A DNA stretch of 38,424 bases, taken from NCBI GenBank assembly GCA_000996355.1, contig LCAH01000014.1, positions 1 through 38,424 of the forward strand. Direction: 5' to 3'. Each line of letters begins with the position of its first letter. The first letter of the stretch is position 1. The notes under the pieces were generated by a model that worked only from the letters and a program-made list of their open reading frames with translations, was not told where the DNA came from and did no database searches. A program made the translations under genes and the position numbers. Shown here piece after piece: positions 9,398-16,861 of the stretch. Origin of the DNA: Candidatus Uhrbacteria bacterium GW2011_GWC2_41_11. GTDB taxonomy: Bacteria > Patescibacteriota > Patescibacteriia > UBA9934 > GWF2-40-263.

Positions 9398-9577
9398 TTA
9401 ACCCCGCCCCACAACCATAGCGTAAGCGATCAAATCAGCTATGATCTTCAATACAAAAAACATCAAAAAAACAGAATAGTTAGTATCCGTCCTCTCTATG
9501 AACAACTGGAATCCTCTTGTTGTCCTAGATATAGACATGAGTGCTACAACTGCCACACAGGACACCACAACACTCAC
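9398..9577 (-). CDS. Small membrane protein, 59 aa, paralogue of the next gene
   Basis: This gene is below the ORF-track cut-off. It starts at GTG 9577, preceded by AGGA at a spacing of seven bases, and ends at TAA 9398–9400. Translation gives a hydrophobic N-terminus (VSVVVSCVAVVALMSI), a short polar loop, and a hydrophobic C-terminus containing KIIADLIAYAMVV. That last part mirrors TIDIIAYVMV in the 128-aa protein that follows on the same strand 40 bases downstream. The match and the well-placed Shine-Dalgarno site argue that it is real. Function is unknown. Confidence 0.6.
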   Translation of the reverse strand: MSVVVSCVAVVALMSISRTTRGFQLFIERTDTNYSVFLMFFVLKIIADLIAYAMVVGRG

Positions 9578-9627
9578 GAGAAATTCCTCGGGAGCGAAAA
9601 TAGCAGTTTATGAAAGACCGACGTTCA

Positions 9628-9656
9628 AGGATATTATAAAAGAAACATTTTGTCAA
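9628..9656 (-). promoter_or_regulatory. Candidate promoter for the small membrane protein pair
   Basis: On the minus strand there is a perfect TTGACA (9651–9656). A weaker -10 candidate TATCCT lies 17 bases downstream. A perfect TATAAT is also present but only 12 bases from the -35, which is too close. Transcription from here would cover both small membrane genes. Confidence 0.4.
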
Positions 9657-9678
9657 ATATTACTAACAATATAATATT

Positions 9679-9706
9679 CGACACAAAACAAACCAACCTC
9701 TATACT
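9679..9706 (+). promoter_or_regulatory. ychF promoter, probably giving a leaderless mRNA
   Basis: A -10 box TATACT (9701–9706) lies 16 bases from a TCGACA-like -35. Transcription should start at about 9713–9715, at or right beside the ATG at 9715. Confidence 0.45.
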
Positions 9707-9714
9707 TTTTGTGT

Positions 9715-10794
9715 ATGCTACAAGTCGGTATTGTTGGTCTTCCAAATGTAGGAAAATCTACTTTATTTAAAACTCTCACCAAAAAACAGGTTCCGTGCGA
9801 AAACTTTCCTTTTTGCACAATTGAATCAAACGTCGGTGTTGTTGAAGTTCCAGATCTGCGTTTAAAACAACTTTCCGAGGTTTCCAAATCTCAAAAAACT
9901 ATTCCAACAGCTATTGAATTTGTTGATATTGCTGGTCTTGTAGCTGGTGCACACAAAGGGGAAGGACTTGGAAATAAATTTCTTGCAAATATCCGTGAAG
10001 TAGACATGATTGCCCATGTGGTTCGTGCATTCGAAGATTCAAATGTGCATCATGTCAGTGGAGATGTAAATCCACTTCGAGATGTAGAAATCATTGAACT
10101 TGAACTTGCCATGGCAGATCTGGATACGGTTCAAAAACGTTTGAATGGTATTCTAGGCAAAATGAAATCTGGAAAAACAAAAGAATTAGAAGAGGAAGAA
10201 AGTGCTTTATCCAAAATCCTCGCAGGACTACAAGCTGGAATTTCAGCTCGTTCTGTTCCTTTAGAAGAAGAGGAAAAAAAAGCCATTCACGGCATGCAAC
10301 TTCTTACTCTCAAACCAACCCTTTATGTAATAAACACGGGAGAAACGACAACTGTATCGGCAAACATAAATTGGGAAAGTCCACTTGGTCCTGACCGTCT
10401 TGCCATGCCTATCAGCATTAAAATTGAATCGGAATTAGTTGACATGCCGTCAGAGGAACAACAAATGTTTCTCGACTCCATGGGACTTTCAGAATCAGGA
10501 CTCGATCGTGTGATTCAAAAATGCTACGAACTTTTAAATCTCATGACTTATTTTACATCTGGAGAAAAAGAAACTCGCGCCTGGACTGTTTCCAAAGGAA
10601 CCAAAGCTCCACAAGCAGCTGGGGTCATTCATACAGACTTTGAAAAAGCCTTTATTTGTGCAGAAATTATCCAATGGAAAGATTTTGTGGAACTTGGAGA
10701 AGCAGGAGCCAGAGAAACAGGTAAACTGCGTGTAGAAGGAAAAATATATCTGATGCAGGACGGAGATGTCTGTCATTTTAAAGTTGGTATTTAA
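9715..10794 (+). CDS. ychF: Redox-regulated ATPase/GTPase YchF (OLA1 family)
   Basis: At 359 residues this matches the family's usual ~363. The N-terminus has the P-loop GLPNVGKST, then the switch II region DIAGLVAGAHKGEGLGNKFL. The G4 position reads NTGE rather than the classical NKxD, as expected for this ATP-preferring subfamily. A helical coiled-coil insertion lies in the middle, around residues 130–185. The C-terminal TGS domain contains FTSGEKETRAWTVSKG and ends in DGDVCHFKVGI. I chose ATG 9715 over the track's TTG 9709 because MLQVGIVG is the normal family start. The protein associates with ribosomes. The mRNA may be leaderless. Confidence 0.95.
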   Translation: MLQVGIVGLPNVGKSTLFKTLTKKQVPCENFPFCTIESNVGVVEVPDLRLKQLSEVSKSQKTIPTAIEFVDIAGLVAGAHKGEGLGNKFLANIREVDMIAHVVRAFEDSNVHHVSGDVNPLRDVEIIELELAMADLDTVQKRLNGILGKMKSGKTKELEEEESALSKILAGLQAGISARSVPLEEEEKKAIHGMQLLTLKPTLYVINTGETTTVSANINWESPLGPDRLAMPISIKIESELVDMPSEEQQMFLDSMGLSESGLDRVIQKCYELLNLMTYFTSGEKETRAWTVSKGTKAPQAAGVIHTDFEKAFICAEIIQWKDFVELGEAGARETGKLRVEGKIYLMQDGDVCHFKVGI

Positions 10795-10912
10795 TTTTCT
10801 TGACGTTTTTTCAAATCTCGTGCTAAATTTCGTTTATAATTAAGATCAAACGGTTCTCTTGGTAAGAGGCTTGAGCTCCTTTCACTCGGAAATCCGTCAT
10901 TTCTATTTTCTT

Positions 10913-11176
10913 ATGCTCACCCCGAAACAAAAACAGTCCGTCATCGATAAATACAAAACTCATGATTCTGATACAGGTTCTCCGCAGGTTCAAGTTGCCA
11001 TTCTTAGCTCAGAAATCAAAGAATTGACCAACCACTTACGGATGCACAAAAAAGATTATTCCAGCCGCCGTGGTTTAATCAAAAAAGTAAACGAACGTCG
11101 CCGCTTGCTCAAATATTTGGAGCGTGAAGACAAAAAAGCGTGGCAGACGCTCAAAGAAAACCTTGGTTTGAAATAA
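10913..11176 (+). CDS. rpsO: 30S ribosomal protein uS15
   Basis: At 87 residues this matches S15 (88–89). Typical stretches are DTGSPQVQVAIL, HKKDYSSRRGLIKKVNERRRLLKYL and a C-terminal LKENLGLK. The protein binds the central domain of 16S rRNA. I moved the start from the track's TTG at 10859 to ATG 10913, because the extra 18 residues are not part of S15 and MLTPKQKQ fits the family N-terminus. A TATAAT at 10835–10840 lies upstream. The ~70-base leader can form a ctctt/aagag hairpin, which could be part of an S15 autoregulatory site. There is no clear Shine-Dalgarno site. A strong terminator follows directly. Confidence 0.97.
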   Translation: MLTPKQKQSVIDKYKTHDSDTGSPQVQVAILSSEIKELTNHLRMHKKDYSSRRGLIKKVNERRRLLKYLEREDKKAWQTLKENLGLK

Positions 11177-11180
11177 ATAA

Positions 11181-11214
11181 ACGCCCCGCACTCCTGAAAA
11201 AGGATGCGGGGCGT
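11181..11214 (+). terminator. rpsO terminator
   Basis: The stem acgccccgca / tgcggggcgt extends with tcct/agga across one bulged C and encloses a GAAA-type loop. A T-rich CTTTCCTT follows. It begins five bases after the rpsO stop and ends 22 bases before the NYN start codon. Confidence 0.85.
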
Positions 11215-11235
11215 CTTTCCTTATTAGATCTTTCT

Positions 11236-11793
11236 ATGTTGTCCTATTCGGACCAGCGTGTCGGTGTTTTTATAGACACGCAAAATATGTATTACAGTGC
11301 CCGCAGTATTTTCGGGCGCAAAGTGAATTTTAACAATATTGTTAAAGAGGCTGTTGGGGAGTGCAAACTCATTCAAGCCATTGCGTACGTCGTTCGCACC
11401 AAATCAGAAGAAGAAAAACCATTTATTGATGCTCTTTCAAATGCCGGCATCAAACTGCGCGAAAAAGAACTGATGGAATATCTTTCCGGACAAAAAAAAG
11501 CGGATTGGGATGTTGGTCTTACTGTAGACGTTATTCGTATGCTTGATATGCTTGATGTCATTGTTCTTGTTTCAGGTGATGGCGACTTTATTTATCTCAG
11601 CGATTATGTTCAAAGCCGCGGACGCATGATGCATGTCATGAGTTTTCGAGAAACAACATCATCCCGCCTTATCGAAGCAGCAGATGTTTATACAAACATG
11701 TCTGATCAAACAAAAAAATTTCTCATTGGACCAACCAGACGCGGACCTATGCGTCCGCCAAGGGGAGGAGAAATTTTAATCGAGAAAGAATAA
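11236..11793 (+). CDS. NYN/PIN-like domain protein (LabA/DUF88 family)
   Basis: At 185 residues this is a compact NYN domain, the PIN-like nuclease fold found in the LabA/DUF88 family. The N-terminus VGVFIDTQNMYYSAR supplies the first conserved aspartate and the NxY motif. Further acidic positions occur in DWDVGLTVDVIRMLD and in VSGDGDFIYLSDYV. These would form a metal-binding site for RNA cleavage. The track start at 11140 overlaps rpsO and the terminator and must be out of use; ATG 11236 gives the family N-terminus. It sits between rpsO and pnp, 14 bases before pnp, so a role in RNA processing alongside PNPase is a reasonable inference. Confidence 0.85.
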   Translation: MLSYSDQRVGVFIDTQNMYYSARSIFGRKVNFNNIVKEAVGECKLIQAIAYVVRTKSEEEKPFIDALSNAGIKLREKELMEYLSGQKKADWDVGLTVDVIRMLDMLDVIVLVSGDGDFIYLSDYVQSRGRMMHVMSFRETTSSRLIEAADVYTNMSDQTKKFLIGPTRRGPMRPPRGGEILIEKE

Positions 11794-11807
11794 AAAGGGA
11801 TTACCAT

Positions 11808-13982
11808 ATGATTAAACATTTTGAAACAGAATGGGGAGGAAAAAAACTCATCATTGAAACAGGAAAATACGCAGAACAAGCTGGAGGAAGTTGTACGGTT
11901 CAATATGGAGACACCGTCGTTCTTGCTGCTGCAACCATGAGTGAAACCGCACGAGAAGGCATGGATTTTTTCCCATTGACTGTTGAATATGAAGAGCGAC
12001 TTTATGCAGCCGGTCGCATCAAAGGCAGCCGTTTTATTAAAAAAGAAGGCCGTCCAACTGATGAAGCTATTCTCACAGGTCGTGCGATTGACCGAGCAAT
12101 CCGTCCATTATTTGATGATCGCATACGTAATGAAATTCAGGTGATTATCACTTGTCTTGCGTTTGATGGAGAAAATGATCCAGATACCATCGGTCTTATT
12201 GCAGCGAGCTGTGCTTTACACATGAGTCAGATTCCATGGAATGGCCCAATTGCCGGTATTCGTATTGGTCAAAACAATGGAGAATGGGTCATAAATCCAA
12301 GTTATCAAGCACGAGAATCTTCTCTTCTTGATCTGGCATTTGCCGGAACTCCAGAACGAATCATTATGGTTGAAGCTGGAGCAAACGAAGCCCCGGAAGA
12401 TGTTGTTCTTGATGCTTTTTGGTTTGGACAAAAACATTTACAAAAACCAATCGAACTCATTGAACAGGTACGTGTAGAAGTTGGAAAACCAAAAATCCAA
12501 ATTTCAGAAAATATTGATGAAGAATCAAAGGTAAAAAAACAAAACATAGAATCTCTTGCAAAATCTTTTATCAAAGAAAAAACACGTGAACTTTTTTTCA
12601 GCAAACCAAAAGCCACGAAATCTGAACGTCGAGAAGAAAAACGTCGAGTTAAAGATCTGTTAAAAGAGTTTCTTTTGGAAAAAAATGTCGCTCCGGAAGA
12701 TTTCCGATTTGGACTTGGATTGGTTGATGAAATCATTGAAGAAATGGTCACTCAATCCATTCTTGAAGAAGGGAAGCGTGTGGATGGAAGATCTTTAAAT
12801 GAAATTCGTCCTCTTATTTGCGAAGTTCAAATGCTTCCGCGAGTTCATGGTTCTGCTCATTTTAAACGCGGAGAAACACAAGTCCTTTCTGTAGTGACTC
12901 TTGGAGCCCCTGGAGATGAACAAACCCTTGATGGCATGGAATATGTTGGCAAAAAACGATTCATGCACCATTATAATTTTCCTCCATATTCGGTTGGGGA
13001 AGTAAAACCCATGCGCGGACCAGGTCGACGTGAAATTGGTCATGGAGCACTCGCAGAAAAAGCCCTCTCTGTTGTGATGCCTGATAAAGAATCATTCCCG
13101 TACACCATTCGTGTTGTTTCTGAAGTGTTTGGCTCAAATGGATCAAGTTCTATGGCATCAACTTGTGGAACAACACTTGCTCTTATGGATGCTGGTGTTC
13201 CTATTAAAGCACCGGTGGCTGGTATTGCCATGGGTTTAGCAAGCAATTCTGAAGGAAAATGGAAAGTATTTACTGATCTTCAAGATTTGGAAGATGCTAG
13301 TGGAGGAATGGATTTCAAAATTGCAGGAACCAAAAAAGGAATTACCGCTATTCAAATGGATACCAAGACGATTGGTCTCACTCGTGAAATGGTTGAAGAA
13401 GCTGTTCATCAAGCAAAAGAGGCTCGTTTTACTGTTTTGGATCGTATGTTGTCTGTTCTTGCTGAACCACGACCAGATCTTTCTCCTTATGCACCACGTA
13501 TTATTACCCTTCGTATTAATCCAGAATACATTGGTGATGTAATTGGTCCTGGAGGAAAAATGATCAATGAAATTATTGCAACCACAGGCGTTCAATCCAT
13601 TGATATAGAAGATGATGGACTAGTCATGATCACTTCGACCAATGCAGAAGGGGCACAAAAAGCAGAATCCTGGATCAAAGATCTTACTCGAGAAGCAAAA
13701 GCAGGTGAAATTTTTAAAGGAAAAGTAACGAGACTCATGGACTTTGGTGCCTTTGTAGAATTTCTTCCAAAAAAAGAAGGTCTTGTTCACATCAGTGCTC
13801 TTGCTCCTTGGCGCGTCAATAAAGTTTCAGATATTGTCAAAGTTGGAGATCAAATCTTTGTAAAAGTCACAGAAATTGATGATTTGGGACGCATTAATCT
13901 TTCTATGAAAGACGCTCCAGGAAATGTTTATCCAGAACGTCAATCTTCACCACCTCAACCACTCAAACCTCCACAAAATTAA
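11808..13982 (+). CDS. pnp: Polyribonucleotide nucleotidyltransferase (PNPase)
   Basis: At 724 residues this is full length. It has two RNase PH domains (about 10–215 and 305–535) around an alpha-helical linker, then a KH domain with IGPGGKMINEIIATTG near 580 and an S1 domain with GKVTRLMDFGAFVEF near 645. The second PH domain keeps catalytic-type motifs: SEVFGSNGSSSMASTCG, and DASGGMDFKIAGTKKG with the metal-binding aspartate. The enzyme degrades RNA 3'→5' using phosphate. A weak AGGGAT precedes the ATG. It follows the NYN gene in the usual rpsO–pnp neighbourhood. The protein ends in a short proline-rich tail. Confidence 0.97.
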   Translation: MIKHFETEWGGKKLIIETGKYAEQAGGSCTVQYGDTVVLAAATMSETAREGMDFFPLTVEYEERLYAAGRIKGSRFIKKEGRPTDEAILTGRAIDRAIRPLFDDRIRNEIQVIITCLAFDGENDPDTIGLIAASCALHMSQIPWNGPIAGIRIGQNNGEWVINPSYQARESSLLDLAFAGTPERIIMVEAGANEAPEDVVLDAFWFGQKHLQKPIELIEQVRVEVGKPKIQISENIDEESKVKKQNIESLAKSFIKEKTRELFFSKPKATKSERREEKRRVKDLLKEFLLEKNVAPEDFRFGLGLVDEIIEEMVTQSILEEGKRVDGRSLNEIRPLICEVQMLPRVHGSAHFKRGETQVLSVVTLGAPGDEQTLDGMEYVGKKRFMHHYNFPPYSVGEVKPMRGPGRREIGHGALAEKALSVVMPDKESFPYTIRVVSEVFGSNGSSSMASTCGTTLALMDAGVPIKAPVAGIAMGLASNSEGKWKVFTDLQDLEDASGGMDFKIAGTKKGITAIQMDTKTIGLTREMVEEAVHQAKEARFTVLDRMLSVLAEPRPDLSPYAPRIITLRINPEYIGDVIGPGGKMINEIIATTGVQSIDIEDDGLVMITSTNAEGAQKAESWIKDLTREAKAGEIFKGKVTRLMDFGAFVEFLPKKEGLVHISALAPWRVNKVSDIVKVGDQIFVKVTEIDDLGRINLSMKDAPGNVYPERQSSPPQPLKPPQN

Positions 13983-13991
13983 TCTAGGGTT

Positions 13992-15278
13992 GTGTACCTG
14001 AATATTCCACTACACGGATCCAAAACAACCCGCCATCGACGGCGGGTTGTTTGGACATACGGAATTGTTCTAGGAATATGGATTATTCTTATGTGGATCC
14101 TCGCTGTTTTATGGTTCACTCGCGATCTCCTTTCTTCTTATGCTCCAGATGAAACAGGAGTCATTATTCATCTTGTTCCTGAAAAAAATCATTGGGATAC
14201 ACTTTTACGTGATTTTGGACATATTCCTCTTATCTCGCACCGCCCATTTTTTCTACGAGATATTCTCCCATTTACAAAAGGGGATTTAGCTATTTTTCTT
14301 CTCAAAGATGGCTCAACAGCTGTTATTATTCGAACATCAGAATCAAATATTCCTGTTCACAAATTAGAAATATATGGAATTTCGATCCAACAACTTGATC
14401 GAAATATTTTTCTTTTATCTGAACACCCCCTTCCATTTTCTCCAAAAAAAACACTTCATCTTGAAACAAAAGCTCTTTTTCCAGGATCACTTGGTTCCAT
14501 TCTCTTTTTTGAAGATCAAAAAATATTTCGCAGTTCATTATATTCTGTTGCAAAAGGATATACTTTTTACCTTCCACGTGAAAAAGAAGTATCATCACCA
14601 TCTCTTCCTGTTCTTCCTCAAAAAACAATCGCCGCTATAACATTTTCTCCATTTTCCATGGATGAATTATTTTTTATTCTCACAAAACTCAACCGTTTAA
14701 TTGAACCAATTCATGCAGACATGCTTTCTTCCTTAAAAGAAACTCTGGAAAAACAAGGGGGAATCATTGCTTTTACACAAACAGATATGAAGAATCCTCA
14801 TTTTATTCTTCAATTCAAAACGGAAAAATCAAACCTTCTTGAGACAATTTTAAAAATAGCGTCTGCGTTTCAAAAACCAATCATTCGACCTCTTCTTCTT
14901 CCGGATGGAACTTCTGCACAGGAAATCATCATAGATCCGGCAAATACCGTTGTAGAACAAACAAATATTGAAGGAAATCAATCTATGCGTGTTCAAACAG
15001 CTGTAGGATCTCTCATAGGAACAAATCGCGAGTCAGATTCATATCTATCGACCAATGAGGAACTTTTACACTTTTGGCTTGGTTCTGATAAAAAAGATGG
15101 ACAAAAAACATGTGCAAAGAATCCTGTGGCTATTTTTTTTCCACCTCAAGCATCGTTCTTTCTTTTGGAAGAAAAACATTCAATAGAATCAAACATTTTA
15201 TTAAATCTCACAAAAAATTTTCAACAAATAGGAATTTTTAAAACAATCACGGGAAAAAAATTCCTCTTTTGCTATTAA
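13992..15278 (+). CDS. Membrane-anchored protein of unknown function, 428 aa
   Basis: I do not recognise a defined family. A basic N-terminus (TTRHRRR) is followed by one long hydrophobic segment at about residues 20–43, then ~380 residues that would lie outside the membrane. That part repeats beta-rich, lipoprotein-domain-like stretches and resembles DUF3352-type proteins only loosely. The GTG at 13992 is the only start that keeps the whole membrane segment with its basic flank; the next ATG (14091) would cut it. A perfect terminator-like hairpin lies inside the first 60 bases of coding sequence, so expression may be attenuated after pnp. Two DnaA boxes follow the stop codon. Confidence 0.7.
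   Translation: MYLNIPLHGSKTTRHRRRVVWTYGIVLGIWIILMWILAVLWFTRDLLSSYAPDETGVIIHLVPEKNHWDTLLRDFGHIPLISHRPFFLRDILPFTKGDLAIFLLKDGSTAVIIRTSESNIPVHKLEIYGISIQQLDRNIFLLSEHPLPFSPKKTLHLETKALFPGSLGSILFFEDQKIFRSSLYSVAKGYTFYLPREKEVSSPSLPVLPQKTIAAITFSPFSMDELFFILTKLNRLIEPIHADMLSSLKETLEKQGGIIAFTQTDMKNPHFILQFKTEKSNLLETILKIASAFQKPIIRPLLLPDGTSAQEIIIDPANTVVEQTNIEGNQSMRVQTAVGSLIGTNRESDSYLSTNEELLHFWLGSDKKDGQKTCAKNPVAIFFPPQASFFLLEEKHSIESNILLNLTKNFQQIGIFKTITGKKFLFCY
14023..14052 (+). terminator. Terminator-like hairpin inside the start of the next gene
   Basis: A perfect 12-bp stem (aaacaacccgcc / ggcgggttgttt) with a 6-nt loop begins 40 bases after the pnp stop. It lies within codons ~11–20 of the 428-aa ORF. The position fits a pnp terminator. 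The T-run is short, so readthrough is likely. Confidence 0.55.
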
Positions 15279-15288
15279 AAACAACCAT

Positions 15289-15327
15289 GTGGATAACATA
15301 TGCACAAACACAAAAAATTGTGGATAA
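15289..15327 (-). promoter_or_regulatory. Two perfect DnaA boxes, 30 bases apart
   Basis: TGTGGATAA occurs at 15289–15297 and 15319–15327; this is TTATCCACA on the minus strand, the consensus DnaA box. The two copies share orientation and lie 30 bases apart, close to three helical turns. A ~100-base AT-rich stretch follows. The site could titrate DnaA, regulate the neighbouring RNA promoter, or belong to an origin. Confidence 0.6.
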
Positions 15328-15398
15328 CTTTATGGTTATACAACATCCAAAATCATAAATAATCAAAAAATAACGTTTTTAAAAGAAAATATTGATTG

Positions 15399-15427
15399 TT
15401 GACTTTTAGTGTTCAAACAGGTAAACT
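15399..15427 (+). promoter_or_regulatory. Promoter of the candidate ncRNA
   Basis: TTGACT and TAAACT are separated by exactly 17 bases. Transcription should start near 15434, right at the first hairpin ggatc...gatcc. Confidence 0.6.
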
Positions 15428-15433
15428 ATATTT

Positions 15434-15842
15434 AGGATCAAAAAAGATCCAAAACGTTCTTTTCAACTTAGACTCCACAGGAAGTTTTCCGAAGGAATTA
15501 TTTGATAAAAAGTTTTATCAAATAACATTTGCTCTTTTTTACTTTCGGAGAATATCCCACTTCTTTACTTGTCAGTTTGCGAATTGGACCAAAAAAGTCC
15601 ACAAAAACAAAAACAAAAGCAGCTCGGTCCGTCCAATTATACGGCTAGCTTGCCTGCCGTCCCGGACAAGACCAATGATTGGTAGAGAAGTAGAGTCGTC
15701 TTGGACCCTTTTGATTTGGACAGATGTCGAGCCTTGCAAAAAAAATCTTTTTTGCAAAGCCCGGCATCTGCCGGACATCGGGCCCCCTTGGGGGGCACGC
15801 TTTTAATCTTTACTTATAGAGCGTTAGCCCTCTTTTTTTATT
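15434..15842 (+). ncRNA. Candidate structured non-coding RNA, about 400 nt, unknown class
   Basis: This stretch runs from a promoter to a terminator and holds no convincing gene; the overlapping 136-aa and 68-aa ORFs read as random translation. Visible hairpins include ggatc/gatcc (15435–15450), ggaa/ttcc, atttgataaa/tttatcaaat with a 4-nt loop (15500–15523), ggac/gtcc (15586–15600), and ttgcaaaaaa/ttttttgcaa nested in cagatg/catctg (15721–15770). I looked for signatures of RNase P RNA (GAGGAAAGTC), tmRNA (tRNA-like 3' end with CCA) and 6S RNA on both strands and found none. The class is unknown. The size suits a housekeeping or regulatory RNA. Confidence 0.5.
15793..15841 (+). terminator. 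Terminator of the candidate ncRNA
   Basis: The arms gggcacgc and gcgttagccc pair with a TA bulge and are followed by TCTTTTTTTA. A second small gcccccttggggggc hairpin lies just before. Confidence 0.6.
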
Positions 15843-15890
15843 TAAGAGTTTTTTCTCAGTTTGAATAAACAATATCTCATTCGCAGCAGC

Positions 15891-15918
15891 TTGTTTTTTT
15901 CTCTTTATCTGCTATTCT
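15891..15918 (+). promoter_or_regulatory. Candidate promoter for dksA-type gene and lspA
   Basis: TTGTTT and TATTCT are separated by 16 bases. The start would fall near 15925, leaving about 28 bases to the ATG at 15953. Confidence 0.4.
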
Positions 15919-15952
15919 GAGAGAAACATTCCGCTTTGTAAATCTCTTTTTT

Positions 15953-16321
15953 ATGACACCACAATTCATTGAGGAAATGAAACAACTTATGATGGCGGAA
16001 AAAGAAAAATTGGAAAAAGAACTCTCCCAATTTTCTCACCGCAATCCTCAAACAACGACTTCAGAAGTCTATTTTCCCAATTTGGGAGATGAGGAAGGAG
16101 AAAATGCTTTAGAAGTCGCTCGGTATAGTGATAACCTTTCTTTAGAAGATGCTCTTGATAAATCTCTTCGAGATATTGAAGGAGCTTTCAAACGAATAAA
16201 AGAAGGAACTTATGGCATGTGTATGTACTGCAAACAAGAAATCGATGAACGTCGGTTACGTGCCCGCCCAACATCTTCTTCTTGTATCCAATGTAAAAAA
16301 ACATTGACACAAGAAATGTGA
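15953..16321 (+). CDS. TraR/DksA-family zinc-finger protein
   Basis: This 122-residue protein has a helical N-terminal half and a C-terminal C4 zinc finger, CMYCKQEIDERRLRARP followed by CIQC. That finger is the DksA/TraR signature. DksA-type proteins bind the secondary channel of RNA polymerase and modulate initiation with ppGpp. The acidic coiled-coil tip cannot be confirmed, and the protein is shorter than E. coli DksA, so a plain DksA role is not certain. The N-terminus MTPQFIEEMKQ is at the first ATG of the frame; no Shine-Dalgarno site is visible. Its stop codon overlaps the lspA GTG (GTGA), so the two are translationally coupled. Confidence 0.85.
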   Translation: MTPQFIEEMKQLMMAEKEKLEKELSQFSHRNPQTTTSEVYFPNLGDEEGENALEVARYSDNLSLEDALDKSLRDIEGAFKRIKEGTYGMCMYCKQEIDERRLRARPTSSSCIQCKKTLTQEM

Positions 16322-16785
16322 ACATAACCGAATCAAAAAAAGCAATCATAAAAATCCTCGGAACAGGATTGATTGTTCTTTTTGATGTTTGGATGAAACG
16401 AATGGCTGTTCAATCATTTCCTAGGGAAGAACAACTGATTCAACCTAGTTTTTTTGACTTAGCTGTTCATAAAAACTATGGAATTGCATTTGATATTCCT
16501 TTTCGAATACCAATCGTCATTGTTCTTACTATTATTGTTCTCGGTATTCTTGTTCGATTCGCAATCAGACACTGGCAAATACAACCTCAAGTAAGCGCAG
16601 CTGCTTGGATTATTATTCTTGGTTCACTGGGAAATCTCTTTGATCGAATCTATTATGGATTTACCGTTGACTATCTCATCTTTTTTAGTCGATCAGCTGT
16701 CAATCTCTCAGATGCAATTATTGTCACGGGAGTTCTACTTCTTTTGCTTACAGGAAAATCAAAAAAGAAATTTTTTCGCCAATAA
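16318..16785 (+). CDS. lspA: Lipoprotein signal peptidase (signal peptidase II)
   Basis: This 155-residue aspartyl protease cleaves signal peptides from prolipoproteins after lipid modification. Four hydrophobic segments are visible. The family motifs are KNYGIAFDI, then GSLGNLFDRIYYGFTVDYL holding the first catalytic aspartate, and AVNLSDAIIVTG holding the second. The GTG start overlaps the preceding stop by four bases. The N-terminal segment has a less typical sequence (VLFDVWMKRMAV in place of the usual DQxxK). A terminator hairpin follows 42 bases after the stop and abuts comM. Confidence 0.93.
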   Translation: MNITESKKAIIKILGTGLIVLFDVWMKRMAVQSFPREEQLIQPSFFDLAVHKNYGIAFDIPFRIPIVIVLTIIVLGILVRFAIRHWQIQPQVSAAAWIIILGSLGNLFDRIYYGFTVDYLIFFSRSAVNLSDAIIVTGVLLLLLTGKSKKKFFRQ

Positions 16786-16827
16786 ATTTATTTTTAGAAA
16801 ACGTTAAAACTTTGTTTTAACTCTCAT

Positions 16828-16860
16828 AAACTCCCCTGTTGAGATATTTCCGGGGAGTTT
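16828..16860 (+). terminator. Terminator abutting the comM start codon
   Basis: A 9-bp perfect stem aaactcccc / ggggagttt ends one base before the T of TATG; the comM ATG is at 16862. The 3' arm carries GGGGAG, a usable Shine-Dalgarno site four to five bases from that ATG. The hairpin can therefore act as the lspA terminator and hide the comM ribosome binding site. Confidence 0.65.
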
Positions 16861-16861
16861 T

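Noticed and set aside
15396-15806. 136-aa and 68-aa ORFs inside the ncRNA region
   Set aside because: Composition looks random, starts are unsupported, and both overlap strong RNA hairpins.
15434-15842. tmRNA or RNase P RNA
   Set aside because: No tRNA-like ends, tag frame or universally conserved RNase P blocks could be found on either strand.
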